Of a DNA stretch of 5,475 bases, positions 1-5,375 are shown in pieces (position 1 is the stretch's first letter; each line of letters begins with the position of its first letter). The notes beneath the pieces are model-generated. The model did no database searches and had not been told where the DNA came from. It saw only the letters and a list, made by a program, of their open reading frames with translations. Location of the stretch: positions 1-5,475 of the forward strand of contig USBU01000095.1 of NCBI GenBank assembly GCA_900553005.1, given 5' to 3'. Source of the DNA: an uncultured Eubacteriales bacterium (lineage in GTDB: Bacteria; Bacillota; Clostridia; Christensenellales; Pumilibacteraceae). The position numbers were made by a program, and so were the translations under genes.

Positions 1-45
1 GATGTAGCTCCGTCTCGTGGGCTCGGAGATGTGTATAAGAGACAG
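1..45 (+). other. Nextera adapter, i7 side (sequencing artefact)
   Basis: Positions 12-45 match the 34-base Nextera read-2 transposase adapter, and 27-45 is the 19-base Tn5 mosaic end. Positions 1-3 (GAT) fit the end of the P7 primer. Positions 4-11 (GTAGCTCC) sit where the i7 index belongs and, from memory, match index N718 read as its complement. This is library DNA and not part of the organism; genomic sequence starts at 46. Confidence 0.98.
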
Positions 46-102
46 ATATATAAGATAAGCCGCAGCGTAAAATAATTCCGCGCCCAAAGCAAAGACGCGC
101 AT
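46..102 (-). CDS. Start of an unidentified gene, cut by the fragment end
   Basis: An ATG at 102-100 opens a frame of 19 codons that runs without a stop into the adapter junction. The peptide starts MRVFALGAEL and goes on with FYAAAYLIY, so it is short and fairly hydrophobic. It begins 13 bases after the sigma-factor stop, on the same strand, with AAGG 11 bases upstream as a possible weak ribosome site, and I see no terminator between the two genes. Sigma factors of this size are often followed by an anti-sigma factor, commonly a membrane protein, so that is a reasonable guess. Nineteen residues cannot show it. The frame could also be open by chance; an in-frame TTG at 111-109 is another possible start. 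Confidence 0.35.
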
Positions 103-115
103 TACATACAAAACC

Positions 116-652
116 TTACTTGTCCTGCTTAAGAAACAAATCGCGCAGCTTGCCTCTGATACTTTTAAGCTTCCATTTTAAAGTGCCTTCCGGCATGTTG
201 AGCTCAGCTGCAATTTCGCGGACGGTTTTGTCGTAGAAATAAAAATCCTTAAGAAGCTTGCGCTCGTTTTCGTCAAGCTCGTCCATAACGGCAAGCAAGT
301 CGAGATTTCTGGCGACGGCGTTTTCGGTATCGCTGTCGAAAACGATATCCTCGGCCGCTTCCAGAGGAAGGCTGCGCTTGTTGCGGTCGATAATATCATA
401 CGCCGTATTCTTGACGGCGGTATAGAAATACGAGGTAAGCGCCTGCACGTTTATATCGGCGCGGCTTTTGGCATACGCAAGAACTTTAAGGATAACGCTG
501 CTGGCTGCGTCTTCCGCATCGTGCTGATTGTGCAGAATCTGCGCGGCAGTCAGGACCATTACTCCGTAAAACTCGTCGTAAATCGGTGCGAACGCCGCCA
601 CGTCTCCTTCGTACACTTTGCGCATTATATTTTTGAAATCTTTTTCTGTCAT
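116..652 (-). CDS. Sigma-70 family RNA polymerase sigma factor, ECF type
   Basis: This 178-residue protein should direct RNA polymerase to a set of alternative promoters. It has the two-domain plan of ECF sigma factors. Region 2 lies at about residues 20-95, with AFAPIYDEFYG, the DAEDAASSVILKV helix and the basic stretch DIIDRNKRS. After an acidic linker (about 97-115), region 4 lies at about 118-172, with ENERKLLKDFYFYDKTVREIAAELNMPEGTLKWKL forming the helix-turn-helix for the -35 element (MPEGTLKWKL is the recognition helix). No extra domain is visible. The frame stays open to 772, but a consensus promoter lies inside that stretch (713-741), so the start is placed at the ATG at 652. AGAGATGA lies 7 bases before it as a modest ribosome site. 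A partial gene follows after 13 bases. The target regulon cannot be told. Confidence 0.88.
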   Translation of the reverse strand: MTEKDFKNIMRKVYEGDVAAFAPIYDEFYGVMVLTAAQILHNQHDAEDAASSVILKVLAYAKSRADINVQALTSYFYTAVKNTAYDIIDRNKRSLPLEAAEDIVFDSDTENAVARNLDLLAVMDELDENERKLLKDFYFYDKTVREIAAELNMPEGTLKWKLKSIRGKLRDLFLKQDK

Positions 653-712
653 TAGTAACTCATCTCTGTTTTTTCTGGTTTGTACTGCGGCGCTCCATGA
701 TGTCCAGTGTAA

Positions 713-741
713 ATTATAAAATATACTCGACCATATGTCAA
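713..741 (-). promoter_or_regulatory. Sigma-A promoter of the sigma-factor gene
   Basis: On the minus strand TTGACA (736-741) and TATAAT (713-718) are separated by exactly 17 bases, a full consensus match. Transcription should start near 706, giving a leader of about 54 bases before the ATG at 652. It lies inside the longer open frame and so rules out that frame's upstream start. It suggests steady transcription by the housekeeping polymerase, with control after transcription or by an anti-sigma factor. Confidence 0.85.
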
Positions 742-979
742 CCCGGCAAGCGTTATTAGTGTTGTTAAACATTAAAATTTATTTTTTAACGGCTTATTTT
801 TACTGCTCGGTGACCACTTGAAGAGTCTAAGCGTTGGGCGGTCTAACCCCCGGCGTGCGCCGGCTTTGCCGCGCGATAACGATCCCCGCACTTATAAAGA
901 CTGCCAAGAGCGCCGAACGGTTGAGATTATTGCAAATATCCTGAAAAAAATTTTGTCGCGGCGTTAAATAAGGCCGAAT

Positions 980-1008
980 AAAAAACCGCCCCGTATAATA
1001 CGGGACGG
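980..1008 (-). terminator. Rho-independent terminator of guaA
   Basis: Read on the minus strand, CCGTCCCGT and ACGGGGCGG form a 9-bp stem (one G-T pair) around the loop ATTAT, followed directly by TTTTTT. It begins 17 bases after the guaA stop. It separates guaA from the sigma-factor gene, which has its own promoter. Confidence 0.93.
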
Positions 1009-1025
1009 CCGAATTATCTGAAATA

Positions 1026-2303
1026 TTACTCCCATTCGATAGTGCCGGTCGGCTTTGGCGTAAGGTCGTACAGCACGCGGTTGACTCCCTTGACCTCGGA
1101 CACGATGCGCTTGGTTATTTTATCCAAAAGACTCCAATCGACATGCTCGACGGAAGCGGTCATAGCGTCAACGGTGTTTACGGCGCGGATAACGACGGGC
1201 CACTCGAAGGAGCGGGCGTTGTCGCGCACGCCCACCGATTTAATATCGGGAATAAGCGTAAAATACTGCCATACCTTGCCCTGCAGTCCGGCCGAGGCAA
1301 ACTCCTCGCGGAGAATCGCGTCGGACTCCCTGACCGCCTCAAGCCGGTCGCGGGTAATCGCGCCCAGGCAGCGCACGCCCAGTCCGGGGCCGGGAAACGG
1401 CTGACGATAGACCATGTCGTCGGGCAGTCCAAGCGCCTTGCCGCAGGCGCGCACCTCGTCCTTAAACAGATATTTAAGAGGCTCGACCAGCTCGAATTTA
1501 AGGTCGTCGGGCAGTCCGCCGACGTTGTGGTGAGATTTTACGATCTTGTTGGTTTTTGTCCCGCTTTCCACAATGTCGGGATAAATCGTGCCCTGCGCAA
1601 GAAAATCTATTCCGTCAAGCTTACGGGCCTCTTCCTCGAACACGCGGATAAATTCCGCGCCTATGATTTTACGCTTGCTTTCCGGATCCGCCACGCCGGC
1701 CAGCTTGCCGAGAAATCTGTCGACGCAATCGGCGTAAATCAGCGTCGCGCCAAGCTCCTCGCGGAATACTCTGACGACCTGCTCGGGCTCTCCCTTGCGC
1801 AAAAGCCCGTGGTTGACATGAACGCATACAAGCTGCTTGCCTATAGCCTTTATCAGCAGCGCGGCCACAACCGAGCTGTCCACGCCGCCGGACAGAGCAA
1901 GCAGTACCTTTTTATTCCCGATGCGCTTGCGCATGAGCTCTACCTGGTCGTCGATAAAATTCTGCATATTCCAGTTAGCCTCGCAACCGCACGTTTTAAA
2001 TACAAAGGACTCGACGTCCGCTCTTTTAATGGATTTGCAGCGGGCCGCGTCATGATCTATAGCAACAATCGGCAGGCCGCATTCGTAAATATCGGTCGAA
2101 GCGTCGATCGCCGCGCCGTCAACAACGTTGTTGGGGCCGCCGTTTAATATAACGCCTTTTACGTTGGGCATCGCCTTAAGCTGATTTAAACTTATATCAT
2201 GCGGATAAATCTCGCTGTAAACGCCCAGCGCCCGGATCTCCCTTGCCAGCGCGGAATTTTCCTCGCTGCCCAAGTCAAGAATGACTATCATGTCCTGCTT
2301 CAT
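1026..2303 (-). CDS. guaA: GMP synthase with a reduced, probably inactive glutaminase domain
   Basis: GuaA converts XMP to GMP in the cytoplasm, using ATP and ammonia that normally comes from glutamine. This 425-residue protein has a clear synthase part: the P-loop SGGVDSS at 138-144, HVNHGLLRKGE at 162-172, KRKIIG at 210-215, FLAQGTIYPDIVESGTKT at 234-251, KSHHNVGGLP at 256-265, FPGPGLGVR at 303-311, and the C-terminal dimerisation domain ending TIEWE. The N-terminal class I glutaminase domain is only about 105 residues. ILDLGS and ILNGGP remain, but the GVCYGMQ nucleophile motif reads AIDHDAA (Asp83 aligns with the Cys), and the segment that carries the catalytic His and Glu is missing. Usual GuaA is about 510-525 residues. 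The frame is intact across the junction, so this looks like a stable short form and not a pseudogene. AAAGGAG (2314-2320) lies 10 bases before the ATG. It has its own promoter and terminator. A free-ammonia or partner-glutaminase mode is inferred. Confidence 0.95.
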   Translation of the reverse strand: MKQDMIVILDLGSEENSALAREIRALGVYSEIYPHDISLNQLKAMPNVKGVILNGGPNNVVDGAAIDASTDIYECGLPIVAIDHDAARCKSIKRADVESFVFKTCGCEANWNMQNFIDDQVELMRKRIGNKKVLLALSGGVDSSVVAALLIKAIGKQLVCVHVNHGLLRKGEPEQVVRVFREELGATLIYADCVDRFLGKLAGVADPESKRKIIGAEFIRVFEEEARKLDGIDFLAQGTIYPDIVESGTKTNKIVKSHHNVGGLPDDLKFELVEPLKYLFKDEVRACGKALGLPDDMVYRQPFPGPGLGVRCLGAITRDRLEAVRESDAILREEFASAGLQGKVWQYFTLIPDIKSVGVRDNARSFEWPVVIRAVNTVDAMTASVEHVDWSLLDKITKRIVSEVKGVNRVLYDLTPKPTGTIEWE

Positions 2304-2338
2304 AATCTGACTGCTCCTTTAAATTTTATTACCGCGTT

Positions 2339-2367
2339 ATTATAGCATTTTTCCGAGTTTTTTTCAA
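2339..2367 (-). promoter_or_regulatory. guaA promoter
   Basis: The minus strand carries TTGAAA (2362-2367), a 17-base spacer and TATAAT (2339-2344). TGC just before the -10 adds an extended -10 element. Transcription should start near 2332, leaving a leader of about 28 bases, too short for a purine riboswitch. The spacer and upstream DNA are AT-rich. Confidence 0.85.
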
Positions 2368-2436
2368 CTGTTTTATAAAACTTAAACGGGGGATAGCGAT
2401 AAAAAACCATGCTTTTTCCGCCCGGGCCCGCGCTTA

Positions 2437-2482
2437 GCGGATACGCCGCTTATCCTTATATATATAGGCCGGCGGTATCCGC
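2437..2482. repeat. Imperfect inverted repeat in the ogt-guaA gap
   Basis: The arms are GCGGATACGCCG (2437-2448) and CGGCGGTATCCGC (2470-2482). They pair over 12 bp with one unpaired base (near 2474) and enclose an AT-rich centre containing TTATATATATA. CGCTTATCC also occurs twice as a direct repeat (2447-2455 and 2484-2492). No run of T follows on the minus strand, so it is not a classic terminator. It could be a 3' end structure of the repair operon transcript, a protein site or a small dispersed repeat. Confidence 0.6.
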
Positions 2483-2510
2483 GCGCTTATCCGTCAAAAC
2501 GTATTTTAAG

Positions 2511-2535
2511 AAAAACGGTTTACGACGGCGTTTTT
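2511..2535 (-). terminator. Possible weak terminator after ogt
   Basis: AAAAACG and CGTTTTT form a 7-bp AT-rich stem with an 11-base loop, 31 bases past the ogt stop. The T-run is part of the stem, so the structure can be read on either strand. No better terminator is seen between ogt and the guaA promoter. The call is weak because the stem is short and poor in G-C pairs. Confidence 0.3.
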
Positions 2536-2566
2536 ATCCCCGGCGGGCGGCTGTTTTCAATCGGTT

Positions 2567-3097
2567 TTAAAGCGCGGTACGTTCTGACGGGAGGAAAAAG
2601 CGCGAAACGTCGGCGCCCTCGATTTTCAAGAGAGCAAGCTTTTTATCTACGCCGCCGGCGTAACCGGTAAGGCTTCCGTCCGCGCCCACCACGCGGTGAC
2701 AGGGGACGATTATGCTTACGGGGTTGCGCCCCACTGCTCCGCCGACAGCCTGCGCCGAAACGCGCGCGCCGGTCTTTGCCGCGACGGATCGGGCAATTTC
2801 TCCGTATGTAACAGTTGTACCGTAAGGGATAGCTTTCAGCTTGTCCCATACCGCCATGCGAAAGCTTGAGCCGGAAAGCAGCAGCGGCGGCGTAAAATCG
2901 GGATTGCGGCCGGAAAAATATATGTTCAGCCACTTTTTTGCCTCGACAAATACGTCCGCCTCGCACTCACGGCTGTCCGGGGCAAGCCCCGCTCCGTAAT
3001 ACTTTTGTCCGTCAAACCAGAGTCCGGTTATTCCTTTATCGCAGCCGGCAACTGTCACGCGGCCTAGCGGCGTATCGTATTTAAAATAGTAAGTCAT
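2567..3097 (-). CDS. ogt: Methylated-DNA--protein-cysteine S-methyltransferase (Ogt/MGMT)
   Basis: This suicide repair protein takes the alkyl group from O6-alkylguanine (and O4-alkylthymine) onto its own cysteine, restoring the base in one step. The 176-residue length is normal for Ogt. The N-terminal domain covers about residues 1-75. The DNA-binding domain follows, with GTTVTYGEIA (93-102, including the conserved Tyr), AQAVGGAVGRNPVSIIVPCHRVVG holding the acceptor Cys133 and an Asn at 125, the loop GSLTGYAGG (141-149), and LLKIEG with Glu160. All core residues are present. The ATG is set by GGAGGG at 3105-3110, 7 bases upstream and inside the end of the previous gene. It starts 3 bases after that gene's stop, so the two are surely co-transcribed and probably translationally coupled. 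Confidence 0.96.
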   Translation of the reverse strand: MTYYFKYDTPLGRVTVAGCDKGITGLWFDGQKYYGAGLAPDSRECEADVFVEAKKWLNIYFSGRNPDFTPPLLLSGSSFRMAVWDKLKAIPYGTTVTYGEIARSVAAKTGARVSAQAVGGAVGRNPVSIIVPCHRVVGADGSLTGYAGGVDKKLALLKIEGADVSRFFLPSERTAL

Positions 3098-3100
3098 ATT

Positions 3101-3400
3101 TCAGCCCTCCCATTTGTATTTTTTCATATCCACGCGGCCGTCGGGCCTGAAACCGACGCCTTCCGCGGCAAGCAGAAGCCGTTGTTCGGCCCAGCCGGGG
3201 ACCAGCCTTCCGGCGCAGTTGACAACGCGGTGGCAGGGATAATTGCCGTAAAGCTGAGAATATTTAAGCACTTTGCCCACCAGCCGCGAGTTTTTGTCGC
3301 GCCCGATAAGTTCCGCAATCTGGCCGTAAGCAGCCACTTTTCCGGCGGGAATCTCCTCCACGACGGAAAGAATTTCATATACAAGCTCCTCGTCAATCAT
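3101..3400 (-). CDS. Small MGMT-family (alkyltransferase-like) protein with acceptor Cys
   Basis: This 99-residue protein has only the DNA-binding domain of the alkyltransferase family. EIPAGKVAAYGQIAELIG (16-33) carries the base-flipping Tyr25. SRLVGKVL (38-45) has Arg39 at the arginine-finger position. PCHRVV (55-60) holds Cys56, then NCAGRLVPGW (61-70) and LLLAAEGVGF (75-84) with the conserved Glu80. Alkyltransferase-like (ATL) proteins usually have Trp or Ala in place of the cysteine. This one keeps it, so it may be a true acceptor, a damage sensor, or a partner that passes lesions to other repair enzymes. The Asn eight residues before the Cys in Ogt is absent here (Ser48). GGAGAT (3407-3412) lies 6 bases before the ATG. 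It is the first gene of an operon with ogt. Confidence 0.92.
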   Translation of the reverse strand: MIDEELVYEILSVVEEIPAGKVAAYGQIAELIGRDKNSRLVGKVLKYSQLYGNYPCHRVVNCAGRLVPGWAEQRLLLAAEGVGFRPDGRVDMKKYKWEG

Positions 3401-3452
3401 ACGCTTATCTCCGGTAGGCGGCCGATAATTAAAGCCGATATTTGCTTAATAT

Positions 3453-3461
3453 ATTATAGCA
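3453..3461 (-). promoter_or_regulatory. Extended -10 promoter of the repair operon
   Basis: The minus strand reads TGCTATAAT, a full extended -10 element (TATAAT at 3453-3458). No good TTGACA-like -35 lies 16-18 bases upstream. Transcription should start near 3446, giving a leader of about 46 bases before the ATG at 3400. No operator is obvious. Confidence 0.7.
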
Positions 3462-3664
3462 TATTCAATCGGTCTGACGCCATAAAAAACGGGGCATAAT
3501 TAAATTTTACGAAAAAAACGCAAAATTTTCCGGCCGTCCGAAAACGCTTTAATCAACGATTCGGCTTTTTACGGCGGCCAAAACGTAAAATATTCCGGCT
3601 TTTTCCTTCCGCGTTTATGCCTTTTACGCCCTGAGTTGTCGCGGAAAAAGTCCGCAAACATATG
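3462..3664. other. Intergenic stretch without a recognisable gene
   Basis: With the flanking promoter and terminator, this makes a gap of about 300 bases between the repair operon and the oxidoreductase gene. I see no coding frame with a ribosome site on either strand. It holds short inverted repeats: TTTTACG/CGTAAAA (3567-3573 and 3584-3590, 10-base loop), GCGGA/TCCGC (3641-3645 and 3651-3655) and CCGAA/TTCGG (3538-3542 and 3560-3564, followed by CTTTTT on the plus strand). CGGCTTTTT also occurs twice (3562-3570 and 3596-3604). Their role is unknown. Confidence 0.5.
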
Positions 3665-3693
3665 AAAAACCGGCCGGGCTTACGCCCGACCGG
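3665..3693 (-). terminator. Rho-independent terminator of the oxidoreductase gene
   Basis: On the minus strand CCGGTCGGGC and GCCCGGCCGG form a 10-bp stem (one G-T pair) capped by GTAA, a stable GNRA-type tetraloop, followed by TTTTT. It begins 8 bases past the stop codon at 3702 and closes the marR-oxidoreductase unit. Confidence 0.95.
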
Positions 3694-3701
3694 ACAACGC
3701 G

Positions 3702-4790
3702 TCATTTGTTTTTCTTATAGTATGCCTTTTTCCCCAGCGTCGGACGAAACGACGCGCCGGAAGGCTCAAGCCGCTTTTTAAGCCTTTTCAACGCTTTTTT
3801 ACCGAACAACTCAGGCTTGTTGAAATAAAACCATTTTACAGTATCGCGTATCGACTCCTCCGGGCGGCGCGGCGAATATCCAAGCTCCTTCTGCGCCTTG
3901 GCACAGGAAAAATTATGCGGAGACGTCAGCGTATACAGCGAATACTTTGTAAAAAGAGGTTTTTTGCCGCGCATACGAAACCAAAGCTCCGCCGGATAGG
4001 CAAACAGCCGCACAAACCAACCGGCAAGCTTGGGCGCGCGTTTTTTCTCGCCCGTCATCGAACGAACCGCCGCGTAGATCCCGTCGACGCTTATGTCTCC
4101 GCCGGATAAAATATATCCCTCTCCGCGGCGCCCCTTTTCCGCCGCCGCAATAATACCGTCGGCAACGTCGCGCACGTCCACGAAATTATACCCGCCTTTG
4201 ACAGATGCTTTAACCTTTCGATTGATGATCTCCACAAACAGCTCGCCCGTATTGGAAACCTTATAATCCATAGGGCCTATTATGCCCGACGGATAAACCA
4301 CAACTCCGTCCAGTCCGCGCGAAATCGCGTCGAACACCTTTGCCGTCGCTATGGTTTTGCTTTTAGCGTAATCGCCGGTAATTCTGCTTTCGTCGAACAC
4401 GGTCGGCTCGGTCATTACACTGCCGGCAACAGGCTCTATTACATGAACGGAGCTTGTATATACAAATCGCTTTACCTTGTTTTCAAGCGCGACCTCGGCG
4501 GCGTTTTCCGTCCCCGAAACATTAACCTTATAGACCAACGACTTATTGCCTGCGGAAATATCGATTATTCCCGCCATATGAATAAAGATACTGTCTTTTT
4601 CGACAATGCTCTTCAAAAAATCACGGTCGGTAACGTCTCCGTAAACGATTTCTACGTTTTCCGCGCCCTCGTAAGGTACGCTTTCACCCGGCAGAAGCAC
4701 AGCTTTGACCTGCGCGTCCTTTTTTATTCTCAGCTTTTCGACGAGATTTACGCCGACGTGTCCCGCCGCACCGGTAACTATATATTTCAT
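3702..4790 (-). CDS. Extended SDR oxidoreductase (NAD-dependent epimerase/dehydratase family)
   Basis: This 362-residue protein is an atypical or extended short-chain dehydrogenase, related to dihydroflavonol reductase and 3-beta-hydroxysteroid dehydrogenase-like enzymes. The Rossmann motif TGAAGHVG is at 6-13, GDVTD at 52-56, HMAG at 71-74, the active-site YTSS at 111-114, and YAKSK with catalytic Tyr141 and Lys145. VVVYPSGIIGP (163-173) and FVDVRDVADG (203-212) are also typical. The substrate cannot be told: it could be a sugar nucleotide, an aldehyde or ketone, or a steroid-like compound. A stretch around WFVRLFAYPAELWF (258-271) may touch membrane. The last 34 residues are very lysine-rich (KKALKRLKKRL, GKKAYYKKNK), which is unusual. 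The start is the ATG at 4790 with a strong ribosome site; a TTG 11 codons upstream lacks one. It follows marR by 69 bases and is probably controlled with or by it. Confidence 0.9.
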   Translation of the reverse strand: MKYIVTGAAGHVGVNLVEKLRIKKDAQVKAVLLPGESVPYEGAENVEIVYGDVTDRDFLKSIVEKDSIFIHMAGIIDISAGNKSLVYKVNVSGTENAAEVALENKVKRFVYTSSVHVIEPVAGSVMTEPTVFDESRITGDYAKSKTIATAKVFDAISRGLDGVVVYPSGIIGPMDYKVSNTGELFVEIINRKVKASVKGGYNFVDVRDVADGIIAAAEKGRRGEGYILSGGDISVDGIYAAVRSMTGEKKRAPKLAGWFVRLFAYPAELWFRMRGKKPLFTKYSLYTLTSPHNFSCAKAQKELGYSPRRPEESIRDTVKWFYFNKPELFGKKALKRLKKRLEPSGASFRPTLGKKAYYKKNK

Positions 4791-4798
4791 AATATCCG

Positions 4799-4804
4799 CC
4801 TCCC
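4799..4804 (-). promoter_or_regulatory. Ribosome binding site that sets the oxidoreductase start
   Basis: GGGAGG lies 8 bases before the ATG at 4790. The longer open frame from a TTG at 4823 would have this site inside its coding sequence, and the Rossmann fold begins right at the ATG start (MKYIVTGAAG), so the ATG is preferred. Confidence 0.9.
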
Positions 4805-4846
4805 GTATGTAAGATTTTATCAAGCGGAATATTTTACGAGATTTAT

Positions 4847-4866
4847 AAAAAACCGAAGATCAGTTT
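4847..4866 (-). terminator. Weak terminator-like hairpin between marR and the oxidoreductase
   Basis: On the minus strand AAACTGA and TCGGTTT can pair over 7 bp (one G-T pair) around TCT, and the T-run extends to six. It overlaps the marR stop codon. The stem is AT-rich, so termination would be partial at best and could set a lower level of the downstream gene. I see no convincing separate promoter in the 69-base gap. Confidence 0.3.
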
Positions 4867-5321
4867 ACCGCTCCCCCCCCCGCGGATTTCAGCCCTTCGA
4901 CGCGGGCGTCCTCCATTGCTTTTGCCGTGTAATCGAGCAGCTGCACAAGATTTTCAGCCTTATCGCGTCCGACTCTTTCAATGAAGCATCCGAGAAATTT
5001 GTTGACGCTTTCCAACTTTGCGTCGATGAATTTCAGTCCGGCGTCCGTAAGACGAACGTTGATTTTGCGCCTGTCTCCGTCGATTTTTTCCAGCCTAACC
5101 ATATCCTTGCGCGAAAGGCTGTTGATTATCGCGGTAATGCGCCCCTTGGTCACGTTCAGCTCCTCGCTGAGAACGGAAGGAGTATTGGGCTTATCACCGT
5201 TGTGCTTCAATGCCAGCATAAACGCCGTTTCTCCCTCGAGAAAACCCGATAAATCCGCCGCCGAAGGCAACCTCATAAGTTTTTTAAGGGTTTCGCACAG
5301 CTTATTCAAAAGTTCATCCAT
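4860..5321 (-). CDS. MarR-family winged-helix transcription regulator
   Basis: This 153-residue protein is of normal MarR length and should act as a DNA-binding dimer, usually a repressor released by a small ligand. Helical dimerisation segments lie at about 1-40 and 100-145. The helix-turn-helix is at about 47-75 (TPSVLSEELNVTKGRITAIINSLSRKDMV), followed by the wing KIDGDRRKINVRLTDAG (79-95), which has the family's D-x-D-R-R signature. AAGGAG (5330-5335) lies 8 bases before the ATG, a very good site. The gene ends in a run of nine G (4873-4881) coding AGGGAVN, so a one-base slip changes the last residues. The oxidoreductase downstream is its likely target, and it may also control itself through the repeats at 5338-5375. 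The ligand is unknown. Confidence 0.93.
   Translation of the reverse strand: MDELLNKLCETLKKLMRLPSAADLSGFLEGETAFMLALKHNGDKPNTPSVLSEELNVTKGRITAIINSLSRKDMVRLEKIDGDRRKINVRLTDAGLKFIDAKLESVNKFLGCFIERVGRDKAENLVQLLDYTAKAMEDARVEGLKSAGGGAVN
4873..4881. repeat. Run of nine C (G on the coding strand) at the marR 3' end
   Basis: The longest homopolymer noticed in the window. It lies in codons 147-150 of marR. Losing one base would end the protein as AGGER; gaining one would extend it past the present stop as AGGGSGKLIFGFL. Either a sequencing slip or natural slippage could occur here. The present frame gives a normal-length MarR. Confidence 0.85.
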
Positions 5322-5337
5322 AAAAGTTTCTCCTTAA

Positions 5338-5375
5338 GTACGGCCTCCGTACAAAAGCTTAGCGCCGGACGGAGG
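5338..5375 (-). promoter_or_regulatory. Overlapping inverted repeats in the marR leader (operator or attenuator candidate)
   Basis: Two inverted repeats share one segment. GTACGG-CCT-CCGTAC (5338-5352) is a perfect 6-bp stem with a 3-base centre, 2 bases from the ribosome site. CCTCCGT (5344-5350) also pairs with ACGGAGG (5369-5375) over 7 bp. AAGCTTA occurs twice, 21 bases apart (5355-5361 and 5376-5382). MarR proteins commonly bind palindromes near their own promoter, so an autoregulatory operator is plausible. As RNA the two stems exclude each other, which would suit a switch controlling translation. Confidence 0.5.

Noticed and set aside
27..45. Tn5 mosaic end as a sign of a transposon
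   Set aside because: It is part of a full Nextera adapter with an index, and the other end carries the matching second adapter, so it comes from library preparation.
653..772. A 40-residue N-terminal extension of the sigma factor from an ATG at 772
   Set aside because: A consensus promoter (713-741) lies inside it, the family fold begins just after MTEKDF, and the extra residues look like translated non-coding DNA.
850..863. CCGGC-GTGC-GCCGG hairpin as a terminator
   Set aside because: The stem is 5 bp and no T-run follows on either strand. The rest of the 742-979 gap shows nothing I can name apart from an AT-rich inverted repeat, GTTAAA/TTTAAC (764-769 and 785-790).
1143..2147. A 334-codon open frame on the plus strand
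   Set aside because: It lies antisense within guaA, has no family resemblance and no ribosome site; it is a shadow of the guaA codon pattern.
1026..2303. guaA as a decaying pseudogene
   Set aside because: The frame is intact, the synthase motifs are all kept, and the promoter, ribosome site and terminator are strong; only the glutaminase part is reduced.
2304..2338. A purine riboswitch before guaA
   Set aside because: The promoter leaves a leader of only about 28 bases, too short for the aptamer.
4791..4823. A TTG start 11 codons upstream for the oxidoreductase
   Set aside because: The strong GGGAGG at 4799-4804 would lie inside the gene, and the Rossmann motif starts at the ATG at 4790.
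4443..5252. A 269-codon open frame on the plus strand
   Set aside because: It runs antisense across the oxidoreductase and marR genes and looks like a shadow frame.
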